DNA of 64,000 nucleotides from an uncultured Bacteroidales bacterium (GCA_958418815.1 CATZGB010000005.1:1-64000), one strand, 5' to 3'; shown: positions 39,911 through 50,078, numbered from the stretch's first letter. The notes: generated by a model from the sequence alone, not told the origin. A program made the numbers and translations.

Positions 39911-42340
39911 ATGGCCCGAAAAGGATCAAGCGCCTCCGCCCGCCAACAGCTCCGCAACAAGGTTGAGGACTACATATGGAAGCAGGGCAACAACACGTTC
40001 AACTACAAGCAGGTGTCGGCAGCTGTCGGCGCCAAGACCCCTGTCGCCCAACGGTCGGTGGCGATGCTCCTGGCCGAGATGGCTTTCGACGGGGAGATTC
40101 TTGAGGTGGAGAAAGGCAAATACAAGGCCCCCGAGAGATCGAGCGTGGCCACCGGCACCTTCGTGCGCCGCTCCAACGGAAAGAACTCCGTCATTACCGA
40201 CGAAGACTCCGAGGCAATCTTCATCGCCGAACGCAACTCTCTCCACGCCCTCAACGGCGACCGGGTAAGGATACATGTCGCTGCCCGTCGGCGCGGACAG
40301 GAGCCTGAGGCCGAAGTGATTGAGATTGTCGAGAAGAAGGAGCAGACTTTCATCGGCACACTGCAGGTCGACAAGACCATGGCGTTTCTCAAGACCGACT
40401 CGAAGTTTCTCGCCTGCGACATATTCATCCCCAAGGGCAAGCTCAAGGGGGGTGTCACCGGCGACAAGGCCATCGTGAAAATCACCGACTGGCCCGAGGA
40501 GGCCAAGAACCCGCGCGGCGAGGTGATAGACATCCTGGGCAAGACGGGCGACAACCAGGCCGAGATGCATGCCATCCTGGCCGAGTTCGGGCTTCCTTAC
40601 AAGTATCCGGCCAATGTCGAGAAGGCCGCCGACAAGATAAGCGGCGAGATAACCCCCGAGGAGGTTGCCCTGCGCGAGGATTTCCGCAAGGTGACCACCT
40701 TCACCATCGACCCCAAGGACGCGAAGGATTTTGACGACGCGCTGTCGATACGCCGTCTCCCCTCCGGCAACTGGGAGGTCGGGGTGCATATCGCCGATGT
40801 GACCCATTACGTCACCCCCAACTCCATCATCGACCGTGAGGCCAAAGACCGCGCCACATCGGTGTATCTCGTCGACCGCACGATACCGATGCTGCCCGAG
40901 CATCTCTGCAACGGCATCTGCTCGCTGCGTCCCAACGAGGAGAAACTGGCATTCTCATGTGTCTTCGAACTTGACGACAATGCCGACATAATCAACGCCC
41001 GCATCTGCCGCACGGTCATCGAGAGCGACCGCCGCTTCACCTACGAGGAGGCCCAGGAGCGCATAGAGACCGGCCAGGGGGATTTCACCGAGGAGATACT
41101 CACCCTTGACCGTCTGGCCAAGAAACTCCGCGCCAGGAGGTTTGAGAACGGTTCGGTCGACTTCGACCGGGAAGAGGTGCGCTTCGACATCGACGAGACA
41201 GGCCATCCCGTGGGTGTGTATTTCAAGGAGTCGAAAGACGCCAACAAGCTCATCGAGGAGTTCATGCTCCTGGCCAACAAGACTGTGGCCACCACCATAG
41301 GCAAGCCCGCAGGGCGCCGCAAGGCCAAGCCGTTTGTCTACCGCATACATGATGTTCCCGACCAGACGCGCCTTTCCGACCTCGCGACGATTGCCGCTGC
41401 TTTCGGCTACAAGATAAAGACATCCGGCAGCTCGTCGGAAATAAACCGCTCCCTCAACAAGATGCTCAAGGACATCAAGGGGAAGGGTGAGGAGAATTTC
41501 CTCTCGGTGCTGGCCATCCGCACCATGGCGAAGGCTGTCTACACCACCGAGAATGTGGGCCATTACGGTCTCGGTTTCGATTATTACACCCATTTCACCT
41601 CCCCCATCCGCCGTTATCCCGACATGATGGTCCACCGTCTGCTTGAGCGTTATCTCAAGGGTGGACGCAGCGTGGATGTGGTCAAGCTGGAGGATGATTG
41701 CAAGCACTCCTCCGATATGGAGCAGCTGGCGGCCAACGCCGAGCGCGCCTCCATCAAGTACAAGCAGGTGGAATACATGCAAGACCATATCGGCGAGGAG
41801 TTTGACGGTATGATTTCCGGTGTGACCGAGTGGGGCATATATGTCGAGCTTGACGAGAACCATTGCGAGGGACTTGTCCCGATGCGCGACCTCGCCGACG
41901 ACTATTATGATTATGACGAGAAGAACTACTGCATACGCGGCCGTCGCCGCGGCACTGTCTACCGTCTCGGCGACCAGGTGAGGGTCAGGGTGGCCAATGC
42001 CAACCTTGACAAGAAGCAGCTCGACTTTCTGCTGGTCGACATGAGGCTGCGTGTCCCGGGCGAGGATGACCTGGGCAAGACCGTCACCTTCAAACAGGCC
42101 CTGAGCAACACCGCCGCCAAGAAGGCCGCGCGGGCGATTCCCCACAAGCTGGAGAAGCCCGGACGCAAGAAGAAGGAGGACAAGTCGCAGCGGGCCAAGG
42201 GAAAGAAGGCCAAAAGCTCGCGAGGCGAGAAGGCTGTAGCCGCCGCCCGTGCCGCAAGGGCCAAGAAAGCCACCCGCAAGGGGAAGGAAAAGGAGAGCGC
42301 CAAGCGGCCCTCGACCCGCCGCCGCCCGGGCCGTTCCTGA
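39911..42340 (+). CDS. rnr: Ribonuclease R
   Basis: At 809 residues this is a normal RNase R. Cold-shock domains come first, then the RNB catalytic core with DPKDAKDFDDALSIRRL and its metal-binding aspartates. A C-terminal S1 domain (DGMISGVTEWGIYVELDENH) precedes a lysine/arginine-rich tail. RNase R degrades structured RNA 3' to 5'. It lies 83 bp after gyrB across a hairpin. The tail begins near residue 735 and is a low-complexity basic region. Confidence 0.92.
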   Translation: MARKGSSASARQQLRNKVEDYIWKQGNNTFNYKQVSAAVGAKTPVAQRSVAMLLAEMAFDGEILEVEKGKYKAPERSSVATGTFVRRSNGKNSVITDEDSEAIFIAERNSLHALNGDRVRIHVAARRRGQEPEAEVIEIVEKKEQTFIGTLQVDKTMAFLKTDSKFLACDIFIPKGKLKGGVTGDKAIVKITDWPEEAKNPRGEVIDILGKTGDNQAEMHAILAEFGLPYKYPANVEKAADKISGEITPEEVALREDFRKVTTFTIDPKDAKDFDDALSIRRLPSGNWEVGVHIADVTHYVTPNSIIDREAKDRATSVYLVDRTIPMLPEHLCNGICSLRPNEEKLAFSCVFELDDNADIINARICRTVIESDRRFTYEEAQERIETGQGDFTEEILTLDRLAKKLRARRFENGSVDFDREEVRFDIDETGHPVGVYFKESKDANKLIEEFMLLANKTVATTIGKPAGRRKAKPFVYRIHDVPDQTRLSDLATIAAAFGYKIKTSGSSSEINRSLNKMLKDIKGKGEENFLSVLAIRTMAKAVYTTENVGHYGLGFDYYTHFTSPIRRYPDMMVHRLLERYLKGGRSVDVVKLEDDCKHSSDMEQLAANAERASIKYKQVEYMQDHIGEEFDGMISGVTEWGIYVELDENHCEGLVPMRDLADDYYDYDEKNYCIRGRRRGTVYRLGDQVRVRVANANLDKKQLDFLLVDMRLRVPGEDDLGKTVTFKQALSNTAAKKAARAIPHKLEKPGRKKKEDKSQRAKGKKAKSSRGEKAVAAARAARAKKATRKGKEKESAKRPSTRRRPGRS

Positions 42341-42403
42341 CACCGGCCTGTTGGGTGCCCCGCCATGCCTGAAACCTGACCAGTCGTTTTTGCATCATCA
42401 CCT

Positions 42404-43885
42404 ATGGAAAAGGGATTCCAGCTTTCACAGGAACAGAAACTGCAGCAGCGCCTTACGCCGTTGCAGGTCCGTTATGTGAGGATGCTTGAAATGTCGGGTC
42501 CGGAATTCGAGGAGGAGGTGCGCAACGCCGTCGACGAGATGCCGGCCCTGGAGGCCACTTCCGCCGAATCGCCGGGGCCTGACATCGAGACGGCGGTGAC
42601 CGAGGATGGCGACCGGTTCACAGAGTCGGCCCGCGACATGCAGCTGGCCGACTACGGGTCGGAGGATGACATCCCCGACTACCTGCGGAAGCAGATGTTC
42701 CGCAGCTCACAGGCATCCCCCGACGATTATTTCGAGCCGGTGGTTGGGGCGGGTGAGGATTCCCTGCTCGAGACATTGACCAGACAGCTTGACGAACATG
42801 ACGTGACGGATGACGAGCGTGTCATCGCGCGTTACATAATCGGCAATCTTGATGACAACGGCTATCTGACGCGCGACATCGCCGCCGTGGCCGATGACAT
42901 AGCCTTCTCTGAAGGACGCGACTTCCCGGTCGACACCGTGCGGCGCGTCTGGGATATTGTCAGGAGCCTTGACCCTCCCGGCATCGGGGCCGTGGACTTG
43001 CGCGACTGCCTGGTGCTGCAGCTCAAAAGGTTGCCCCGGACTGTCGACAACCTCGCCGCTCTGGAGGTGGTCAGGGATTATTTCGACCTTTTCGCCAAGA
43101 AGCATTTCAGGCGCATTGTCTCGGCTATGGGAATCGATGACCGGCAGATGAGGGAGGCGGTGACGGTGATAAGCCGTCTGAATCCCAAGCCGGCAAGCCT
43201 GCTTGAATCGACCGGCGGAGGCTCGGCAATGGCTGTCAGCCCCGACTTCATGGTCGAGGCCGACACGGAGGGAAACCTCACGCTGACCCTGCTCAACCGC
43301 ATCCCGGAGCTGAGTGTCGAGAAGACTTTCGCCCCTGACACCCCCCTGCCCGAGTCTTCTGGCAGAAGCGAGGCCGCCGCGCGTATGTTCCTGAAACAGA
43401 AACGCGACGAGGCCACAGACTTCATAAAGATAGTGGGGATGCGCCAGCAGACCCTGTTCACCGTGATGTCGGCCATACTTGATTTCCAGAAGCCGTTTTT
43501 CCTGACCGAGGATGAGTCAAAGATAAGGCCGATGGTGTTGCGCGAACTGGCCGCTGCTACAGGGCTTGACCTCTCTGTGGTGTCGCGCGCCACGCAGGGA
43601 AAATATGTCATGACCCCCCACGGAATCTATCCGCTGAAGATGTTTTTCAACGAGCGTCGCCGCAAAGAGGAGCAACCGGGTGACGCCGACTCTGACAATA
43701 CCACCCCGATGATTATCGCCGCGTTGAAGTCGATAATCGAGACAGAGGACAAGCTCCATCCGCTGAGCGACGAGCAGATTACCCAAAGGCTGACCGGGCA
43801 GGGATTTGACATAGCGCGGCGCACCGTAGCTAAGTACCGCGAGAAGCTCGGATTTCCGGTGGGGCGGCTGCGGAAGACTTTGTGA
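42404..43885 (+). CDS. rpoN: RNA polymerase sigma-54 factor
   Basis: The 493-residue protein has the glutamine-rich region I (FQLSQEQKLQQRLTPLQ) that contacts RNA polymerase and activators, a core-binding middle with HDVTDDERVIARYIIG-type residues, and the C-terminal RpoN box near ARRTVAKYREKLGF. Sigma-54 needs an AAA+ activator (bEBP). Neither such an activator nor a -24/-12 promoter was recognised in the window. It is the third gene of the gyrB-to-purE run, 63 bp after rnr. Confidence 0.93.
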   Translation: MEKGFQLSQEQKLQQRLTPLQVRYVRMLEMSGPEFEEEVRNAVDEMPALEATSAESPGPDIETAVTEDGDRFTESARDMQLADYGSEDDIPDYLRKQMFRSSQASPDDYFEPVVGAGEDSLLETLTRQLDEHDVTDDERVIARYIIGNLDDNGYLTRDIAAVADDIAFSEGRDFPVDTVRRVWDIVRSLDPPGIGAVDLRDCLVLQLKRLPRTVDNLAALEVVRDYFDLFAKKHFRRIVSAMGIDDRQMREAVTVISRLNPKPASLLESTGGGSAMAVSPDFMVEADTEGNLTLTLLNRIPELSVEKTFAPDTPLPESSGRSEAAARMFLKQKRDEATDFIKIVGMRQQTLFTVMSAILDFQKPFFLTEDESKIRPMVLRELAAATGLDLSVVSRATQGKYVMTPHGIYPLKMFFNERRRKEEQPGDADSDNTTPMIIAALKSIIETEDKLHPLSDEQITQRLTGQGFDIARRTVAKYREKLGFPVGRLRKTL

Positions 43886-43935
43886 GCCATCACGGCCTGA
43901 CAGAAACAAAACCACGACATACAATCTACTGAGAT

Positions 43936-44568
43936 ATGAAATTTATAAAAGGCGCGGCAAGCGTCATATCGACAATCTTCTCTCCGCTGCTGATGGCCAC
44001 CTACGGTGTCGCCCTGGCTATGTTCTTGTCATTTCTTTGTTTCATACCCGCCGCCACCAAGCTGACGGTGATTCTTGAGACTTTCCTGGCCACGGCCGCC
44101 ATTCCTGTCATCGGCATATTCATATTGTCAAGGCTCAAGGTCATTTCCGACCCGAAGCTGAACGAGCGGCGTGACCGCACATTCCCTTACATCATCGAGA
44201 CCGCCTGCTTCATCGGCCTGGCCGTTTATCTCAACCATATCAACGCCCCGGCGTGGCTGTCGCTCTTCCTGATAGGTGGCGCGCTGGCGCTGATTGTGCT
44301 CACGATTGTGAACCGATGGTGGAAAATCTCAGGCCACGCCACCGGTATGGGGGGGCTTTGCGCCCTGCTTTTCTACCTGATGCTCAGCGGCAACAGTATA
44401 TACAGCCTGCAATGGGAATTCCTCGCGGCGATTCTGCTGGCCGGGGCAGTCTGCTCGGCGCGGGTGGTGATGGGCCGTCATACCCTCGGCCAGGTGGCTG
44501 CCGGATTCCTCAACGGATTCCTGTGGGTGGCCATTCTGCCGATGATTTTCCAGGTCACACGCCTGTGA
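43936..44568 (+). CDS. PAP2-like membrane phosphatase
   Basis: This 210-residue protein has about six hydrophobic segments. Motifs match the phosphatidic-acid phosphatase 2 family: KISGHATGMGGL (the SGH motif) and SARVVMGRHTLGQVAAG (the Arg and His of motif III). The usual KX6RP motif is only weakly present, as KLNERRDRTFP. Such proteins remove phosphate from lipid or isoprenoid phosphates. A lipid or undecaprenyl-pyrophosphate substrate is inferred. It sits between rpoN and purE with short gaps. Confidence 0.68.
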   Translation: MKFIKGAASVISTIFSPLLMATYGVALAMFLSFLCFIPAATKLTVILETFLATAAIPVIGIFILSRLKVISDPKLNERRDRTFPYIIETACFIGLAVYLNHINAPAWLSLFLIGGALALIVLTIVNRWWKISGHATGMGGLCALLFYLMLSGNSIYSLQWEFLAAILLAGAVCSARVVMGRHTLGQVAAGFLNGFLWVAILPMIFQVTRL

Positions 44569-44612
44569 GACTGAAAGACAAACCGATACAACAAAACCAA
44601 TCATACATAACG

Positions 44613-45119
44613 ATGAAACCATCTGTCAGCATTATAATGGGAAGCACCTCTGACCTTCCCGTGATGAAGAAAGCCGCCGATTTCCTCAACTCGATGGAAG
44701 TGCCGTTCGAGATGCTCGCCCTGTCGGCCCACCGTACCCCCGAGGAGGTGGCGCAGTTTGCCCGCGACGCGGCTCCGAGAGGTGTCAAGGTGATAATCGC
44801 CGGTGCGGGCATGGCTGCCGCGCTCCCCGGTGTGATCGCGGCCATCACCCCCCTGCCGGTCATCGGTGTGCCTCTGTCGGCCACCCTCCAGGGCACCGAC
44901 GCGCTCTACTCGATTGTGCAGATGCCTCCCGCCATACCTGTGGCCACGGTCGGCATAGACGGGGCTATGAACGCCGCGGTGCTTGCCGTGAGGATGCTTT
45001 CTTTGGCCGATGAAGCCCTGGCCGCGAGATACGCCGCCTGGACATCTGAGCTTAACAGCAAGATTGTGAAGGCCAACGAGGCCCTATCTGAAATCAAGTA
45101 TGACTTCAAGACCAACTGA
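44613..45119 (+). CDS. purE: N5-carboxyaminoimidazole ribonucleotide mutase, PurE class I
   Basis: The 168-residue protein has the expected small size. Class I PurE features are IIMGSTSDLPVMKKA, ALSAHRTPEEV and AGAGMAAALPGVIAA. It moves the carboxylate of N5-CAIR to form CAIR in purine synthesis and works as an octamer. The start at 44613 was chosen over longer frames that overlap the PAP2-like gene. ispG follows 24 bp later. Confidence 0.94.
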   Translation: MKPSVSIIMGSTSDLPVMKKAADFLNSMEVPFEMLALSAHRTPEEVAQFARDAAPRGVKVIIAGAGMAAALPGVIAAITPLPVIGVPLSATLQGTDALYSIVQMPPAIPVATVGIDGAMNAAVLAVRMLSLADEALAARYAAWTSELNSKIVKANEALSEIKYDFKTN

Positions 45120-45143
45120 TTACCCAGGTAACGAGAGTTGACT

Positions 45144-46805
45144 ATGAGTGTTTTCGATTACCGCCGGCGCGAGACCTCTACCACCCGTGTTGGCGACGTG
45201 GAAATCGGTAGCGGATTCCCCATCCGCCTCCAGTCGATGAACAACACCTCGACTATGGACACCGAGGCTTCGGTGGCGCAGGCCGAACGGATTGCCGCCG
45301 CCGGGGCTGACATCGACCGCCTTACCGCCCAAGGGGTCAGGGAGGCCGCCAACATGGGGGAGATACGCCGCCGACTGCGTGAGCGTGGATGCCGCATGCC
45401 TCTTGTGGCCGACATACATTTCAATCCGCGAGCCGCCGAGGAGGCCGCGCTCCATGTCGAGAAGGTGAGGATAAACCCCGGAAACTTTGTGGATCCGGGA
45501 CGCACTTTCCGTAAGCTCGAGTACACCGACGAGGAGTATGCCCTGGAGCTGAAGAGGATTGAAGACCGTTTTGTGCCGTTCCTCGACCTCTGCAAGGCCA
45601 ATTCAACGGCGATACGTATCGGTGTCAACCATGGTTCGCTGTCTGACCGCATAATGAGCCGCTACGGCGACACCCCTTCGGGTATGGTGGAGAGCGCCAT
45701 GGAGTTTCTGCGTGTGGCAGTCAGGCATGGCTTCAATGACATCGTGATTTCTATAAAGGCATCAAACACGGTGGTGATGGTCGAGACCGTCAGACGTCTG
45801 GTCAGGGCCATGGAGGCCGAGGGGATGAAATTCCCGCTTCATCTCGGGGTCACGGAGGCCGGAGACGGCGAAGATGGCCGTGTGAGGTCGGCCGTCGGCA
45901 TCGGCACACTGCTTGGCGAGGGTATCGGCGACACAATCCGTGTGTCGTTGAGCGAGGCCCCCGAGGCCGAGGTGCCGGTGGCCCGGGAGCTCGCCGAATA
46001 CCTGTCGGCCCGCGAGTCGGCCCCGTCGGTCGATGGGGAGTATGCTCCAGGCTATGATCCGGTGGCCCCCGCCAAGCGCCCGACTGAAAAGACCGGCCCT
46101 GTGGGTGGCGATTCGCTGCCTGTCGTGCTGGGATATGATGACGTGGATGAGGCGATTCTGCGCCGTCTCGGCGCGGCTGAGCTGCGCAGGGTGCTTGATG
46201 ATTCCGAGGCCATCTCAGGCCTGGCCGGAAGAGTGCTGGTGATCTCGTCAAGCCACGCCAACCCGGTGGCCGACATCTCGTCGGCCATCCACAAGCTGTG
46301 GGGCGCGGGATTGCGCAATCCGGTCATCGCGTCGCTCGACTATGGCGACACCCCTGCGGATAAGACCGTCATCCGGGCTTCCGCCGATTTCGGGGCGTTG
46401 CTGCTCAACGGACTTCTCGACGGTGTGGAAATCAAATCTGCCACTATGGACGGCGAGGCTACTGACAGGCTCGCCCTGGGCATACTGCAGGCTTCGCGCC
46501 GCAGGGTGACCAAGACCGAATTCGTGTCATGTCCCGGGTGTGGCCGCACTATGTTCGACCTGCAGGAGACCGTCGCCCGCGTCAAGGCAGCCACCTCGAT
46601 GTATCCCGGCCTGAAGATAGCAGTCATGGGCTGCATTGTCAACGGCCCCGGCGAGATGGCCGACGCGGATTACGGATATGTCGGTGCCGGAGTCGGCAAT
46701 GTGAGCCTTTACCGTGGCAAGGAGCTTGTTGAGAAAAACCTTCCGTCATCAGAGGCGGTTGACCGCCTTATCGCCCTTATGCGGGCTGACGGCAGGATTG
46801 ACTGA
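45144..46805 (+). CDS. ispG: 4-hydroxy-3-methylbut-2-enyl diphosphate synthase, IspG (three-domain type)
   Basis: The 553-residue protein is longer than the two-domain bacterial type (about 370), fitting the three-domain form of Bacteroidota, chlamydiae and plants. The TIM-barrel part has RIGVNHGSLSDRIM. The 4Fe-4S cysteines are in VSCPGCGRT and the AVMGCIVNGPGE block near the C-terminus. It makes HMBPP in the MEP isoprenoid pathway using electrons from ferredoxin or flavodoxin. The insertion domain spans about residues 250-420. The ATG at 45144 is preferred to a TTG at 45138. Confidence 0.93.
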   Translation: MSVFDYRRRETSTTRVGDVEIGSGFPIRLQSMNNTSTMDTEASVAQAERIAAAGADIDRLTAQGVREAANMGEIRRRLRERGCRMPLVADIHFNPRAAEEAALHVEKVRINPGNFVDPGRTFRKLEYTDEEYALELKRIEDRFVPFLDLCKANSTAIRIGVNHGSLSDRIMSRYGDTPSGMVESAMEFLRVAVRHGFNDIVISIKASNTVVMVETVRRLVRAMEAEGMKFPLHLGVTEAGDGEDGRVRSAVGIGTLLGEGIGDTIRVSLSEAPEAEVPVARELAEYLSARESAPSVDGEYAPGYDPVAPAKRPTEKTGPVGGDSLPVVLGYDDVDEAILRRLGAAELRRVLDDSEAISGLAGRVLVISSSHANPVADISSAIHKLWGAGLRNPVIASLDYGDTPADKTVIRASADFGALLLNGLLDGVEIKSATMDGEATDRLALGILQASRRRVTKTEFVSCPGCGRTMFDLQETVARVKAATSMYPGLKIAVMGCIVNGPGEMADADYGYVGAGVGNVSLYRGKELVEKNLPSSEAVDRLIALMRADGRID

Positions 46806-46846
46806 TGGTGTGTGGTTGACATGTCTGCGTCAACCTCTTTTCAAAG

Positions 46847-48073
46847 ATGAAAGAACTGGAGACTGAGATATTTGATTTGTCGTGCGGCATGCGCCTGGTG
46901 TGTCGCAAGGCTCCTCTCGCGCTGGAGTATTTCGGTGTGGCAGTCAATGCCGGCAGCCGCGACGAGAAGGCGGGGGAATATGGACTGGCGCATTTTGTCG
47001 AACACACCATTTTCAAGGGCACAGACCGTCGGCGCGCCGGGCATATCATCAACCGCATGGAGGCGGTCGGGGGGGACCTCAACGCTTTCACATCGAAGGA
47101 GGAGACCAATGTATACTCGGTGTTTCCGCGTGGCAACCTTTCGCGGGCGATTGACCTCATTGCCGACCTGCTGGCCAACTCGCGGTTTCCTGAAAAGGAG
47201 ATTGACCGGGAGAGGGAGGTGGTCAGGGATGAGATAGACAGCTATCTCGACACCCCCTCGGAGGCTGTTTATGATGATTTCGAGGACCTGTTTTTCGCCG
47301 GTAGCCAGCTGGGCCACAACATACTGGGCACAGACGCCGACCTCGGACGGTTCACTCCCGAGGTGTGTCGCGCCTATCTGACAGGCAATTTCCATGGCGG
47401 CAGGATGGTGGCGTATTACCTCGGCCCGGAGTCGCCCCGCCGGGTGATGGCCAAGGTCAGCCGCGGATTCGACGGCATGCGCGGCAGCGGGCAGCCGCTC
47501 GACCGGCGTGAGCCTGCGCCTGTGGCCAGGTTTGACATCCGCCGCGAGACCGACACCCACCAGAGCCATACCGTCGTTGGCGCGCGCCTGCCCGGGCTGG
47601 GCGACTCGCGCCGAGACACCATCGCCCTTGTCACCAACATGCTCGGAGGGCCTGGCATGAACTCACGGCTCAACATCTCGTTGCGCGAGAGGCGCGGACT
47701 GGTTTACACGGTCGAGGCCTCGACCACTATGTTCAGCGACTGCGGACTCTTCAACATCTATTTCGGGTGTGACCCCGATGACCGCGACCGTTGCCTTGAA
47801 CTTGTCTTCCGTGAGCTGAGGATGATGGCCGACTCGCCGCTGACCCCTGCGAGGCTCGCCGCCGCCAAGAAGCAGTATCTCGGCCAGATGATAGTGGCCT
47901 CTGAGAACCTTGAGCAGGGGATATTGTCGACCGGACGAGCCTTGTTGATGACTGGCCGGGTGCGCACTCCCCGTATGATGGCCGACGCGGTGGCGGCAAT
48001 CACCCCTGATGACATTGCAGAGGTAGCCGCGATGCTCAGGCCCGGGAATTGCTCGGTGCTGTCGCTCGGATGA
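46847..48073 (+). CDS. M16-family zinc peptidase
   Basis: The 408-residue protein has the inverted zinc motif HFVEH (His49, Glu52, His53), followed by IINRMEAVGGDLNAFTSKEET. A second, inactive-type half (VGARLPGLG, then GGPGMNSRLNISLRERRGL) completes the fold. It resembles single-subunit bacterial processing-peptidase proteins (YmxG/PqqL-like). No signal peptide is visible, so it probably acts in the cytoplasm. It follows ispG by 41 bp in the same run. Confidence 0.87.
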   Translation: MKELETEIFDLSCGMRLVCRKAPLALEYFGVAVNAGSRDEKAGEYGLAHFVEHTIFKGTDRRRAGHIINRMEAVGGDLNAFTSKEETNVYSVFPRGNLSRAIDLIADLLANSRFPEKEIDREREVVRDEIDSYLDTPSEAVYDDFEDLFFAGSQLGHNILGTDADLGRFTPEVCRAYLTGNFHGGRMVAYYLGPESPRRVMAKVSRGFDGMRGSGQPLDRREPAPVARFDIRRETDTHQSHTVVGARLPGLGDSRRDTIALVTNMLGGPGMNSRLNISLRERRGLVYTVEASTTMFSDCGLFNIYFGCDPDDRDRCLELVFRELRMMADSPLTPARLAAAKKQYLGQMIVASENLEQGILSTGRALLMTGRVRTPRMMADAVAAITPDDIAEVAAMLRPGNCSVLSLG

Positions 48074-48172
48074 CCCGCTCATGTCGGGGCGTGATTTGTT
48101 AAAATCGCGTAATTATTGGCCGTTATGTAGCTGTAACCGGCCTCGCGGTTGACCATTGACAGAGATTTTTCG

Positions 48173-48180
48173 TAACTTTA
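48173..48180 (+). promoter_or_regulatory. Possible -7 promoter box TAACTTTA, dus gene
   Basis: TAACTTTA matches the TAnnTTTG box except for its last base, 37 bp before the dus ATG. The -33 element is not obvious. Confidence 0.4.
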
Positions 48181-48217
48181 CAGATGCAAAGGTGAAATAA
48201 TATTCTAACAGTCGCTT

Positions 48218-49249
48218 ATGAAGATAGGAAATGTCGACCTTGGCCAGAGACCGGTGATGTTGGCTCCGATGGAGGATGTCACCGACCAGTCGTTCCGCCT
48301 GATATGCAAGGAGCTTGGCGCGGATATGACCTACTCCGAGTTTGTCTCGGCCGACGCGTTGATACGCAATATCGCCGCCACCACGCGCAAACTGTCGATT
48401 CATCCCGGCGAACGTCCAACGGCCATCCAGATCTATGGCCGCGAGACAGGCCCCATGGTCGAGGCCGCCAGGATGGTCGAGGAGGCGCGTCCCGACATCA
48501 TCGACATCAATTTTGGTTGTCCGGTCAAGAAGGTGGCCGGTAAAGGGGCCGGGGCCGGCATGCTGCGCGACATCCCGCGCATGCTCGAAATCACCCGAGA
48601 GGTGGTGAAAGCCGTCAGTCTCCCTGTCACGGTCAAGACACGTCTTGGCTGGGATCATGAGTCGAAGATAATCGTCGAGCTGGCCGAGCAGCTGCAAGAC
48701 TGCGGCATCCAGGCCCTGACGGTGCATGGTCGCACGCGCTCGCAGATGTACAACGGCGAGGCCGACTGGGAGATGATAGCCAAGGTAAAGGCCAATCCCC
48801 GGCTGAAGATTCCGGTGATAGGTAATGGCGACATCACTTCGCCCCAGAAGTTGGTGGAGGCGTTTGACCGCTACGGGGTGGACGGTGTGATGGTGGGCCG
48901 CGCCGCGATAGGCTATCCCTGGATTTTCAACGACATGAAGCAGACACTGCTTTACGGGGAGGTGCGCCGCCAGCTCACCATGGCTGAGAAATTCGACATA
49001 CTGCGCCGCCAGATTGACGAGAGCATCGACCGCATAGATGAATACCGGGGGATTCTGCATATCCGCCGCCACCTTGCCGTCAGCTCCCTCTTCAAGGGGA
49101 TTCCTTTCTTCCGCGAGACCCGCATAAGGATGTTGAGGGCCGACACCAAGCAGGAGCTTTTCGACATAATCGCCGCCGTGGAGGAGAAATTGGCCAGCGG
49201 GGAGGCGTTCGCCGAGCCTAAGGAGGATGTGGCCCCCTCGGAATCATGA
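48218..49249 (+). CDS. dusB: tRNA-dihydrouridine synthase, DusB-like
   Basis: The 343-residue flavoprotein has the Dus pattern: MLAPMEDVTDQSFR (FMN contact), DINFGCPVKKVAGKGAGAG with the catalytic Cys, and LTVHGRTRSQMYNGEADW. VMVGRAAIGYPWIF marks the phosphate-binding end of the barrel. It reduces uridines in tRNA D-loops with NADPH. DusB is suggested by overall pattern, but the exact position modified is inference. It is 144 bp after the M16 gene and probably starts a new transcript. Confidence 0.88.
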   Translation: MKIGNVDLGQRPVMLAPMEDVTDQSFRLICKELGADMTYSEFVSADALIRNIAATTRKLSIHPGERPTAIQIYGRETGPMVEAARMVEEARPDIIDINFGCPVKKVAGKGAGAGMLRDIPRMLEITREVVKAVSLPVTVKTRLGWDHESKIIVELAEQLQDCGIQALTVHGRTRSQMYNGEADWEMIAKVKANPRLKIPVIGNGDITSPQKLVEAFDRYGVDGVMVGRAAIGYPWIFNDMKQTLLYGEVRRQLTMAEKFDILRRQIDESIDRIDEYRGILHIRRHLAVSSLFKGIPFFRETRIRMLRADTKQELFDIIAAVEEKLASGEAFAEPKEDVAPSES

Positions 49250-49283
49250 CAATATAGACCTGAACCAATCAAACCATTAGCCT

Positions 49284-50075
49284 GTGAAAAAGCAATTAGC
49301 GACATTCATCGCGGTTTTCATCGCCGCTGTGGCCGCTCTATCGGCCGAGAATGCCCACCGATACGAACTGAAAGTGGGGGATTTCAACCGCCTTGTGGTG
49401 GATGATGGCATAAATGTGGAGTATCGTTGCAGCGAGGACTCTGCCGGGCTTGCTGTCTACGAGGCTACCCATGCCTTGGCCGACCAGCTGATATTCGATT
49501 TCTCAAAGAAAGGGCGGCTGATGATCCAGAAGCAGTTTCACGGAGAGGGAGAGCTTTCAGATGGACTGCCGGTTGTCAGGGTTTATTCAAAATTCCTCAA
49601 CCAGGTGCAGAACAACGGCGACTCGGCGGTGGTTGTCATGTCTGTGGCCCCCTGCCCGGAATTCAAGGCCACGGTGATTGGCAATGGACGGCTGGTGGTG
49701 AAAGACATTCATGCCAATAAGTTTGACGGCGCGATAAAGACCGGCAACGGCCAGCTTGTCGTGTCGGGGAAATGTGACCAGGCGTCGTTCAGCAACACCG
49801 GCGTGGGCTCCGTGCAGGCCGACAACCTGGAGGCTGAGGATGTCTCTTGCCGTTTCTTCGGCACCGGCACGACCGGTGTCTGGGTGACCGGCCGCCTGAC
49901 CATCAAGGGGATGTTCCCCGGCAAGCTTTATTACAAGGGAAACCCCGACAAGGTGAAGAATTACAGCATGGGTGTGAAGATTTTCAGGATGGATGCCGAC
50001 GGCAAAATCACTGAAGAGACATCCGAAGACCCTGCTGAGCTGGAGAATGTGAAATCCGGGGCCGAGGAGGAGTAA
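49284..50075 (+). CDS. GIN-domain (DUF2807-like) secreted protein
   Basis: The 263-residue protein has a signal peptide (KKQLATFIAVFIAAVAALSA) and a repetitive beta-helix body (VIGNGRLVVKD, KTGNGQLVVSG, NTGVGSVQADN) typical of GIN/DUF2807 domains. These are common in Bacteroidota and of unknown role, perhaps envelope-associated. The start is GTG at 49284, the first codon of the signal peptide. The flippase gene follows only 3 bp after its stop, so the two are probably coupled. Confidence 0.72.
   Translation: MKKQLATFIAVFIAAVAALSAENAHRYELKVGDFNRLVVDDGINVEYRCSEDSAGLAVYEATHALADQLIFDFSKKGRLMIQKQFHGEGELSDGLPVVRVYSKFLNQVQNNGDSAVVVMSVAPCPEFKATVIGNGRLVVKDIHANKFDGAIKTGNGQLVVSGKCDQASFSNTGVGSVQADNLEAEDVSCRFFGTGTTGVWVTGRLTIKGMFPGKLYYKGNPDKVKNYSMGVKIFRMDADGKITEETSEDPAELENVKSGAEEE
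50065..50072 (+). promoter_or_regulatory. Strong ribosome binding site before a TTG start
   Basis: AGGAGGAG lies six bases before the TTG at 50079 and overlaps the end of the GIN-domain gene. This decides the flippase start, since no suitable ATG gives the family N-terminus. Such a perfect site is unusual for this lineage. Confidence 0.6.
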
Positions 50076-50078
50076 CGA

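Noticed and set aside
40955..42343. Long open frame opposite rnr, and similar ones opposite fadD-like, subtilase and gyrB genes
   Set aside because: GC-rich coding DNA gives long antisense frames; each lies opposite a gene with clear family motifs, and none has a recognisable domain.
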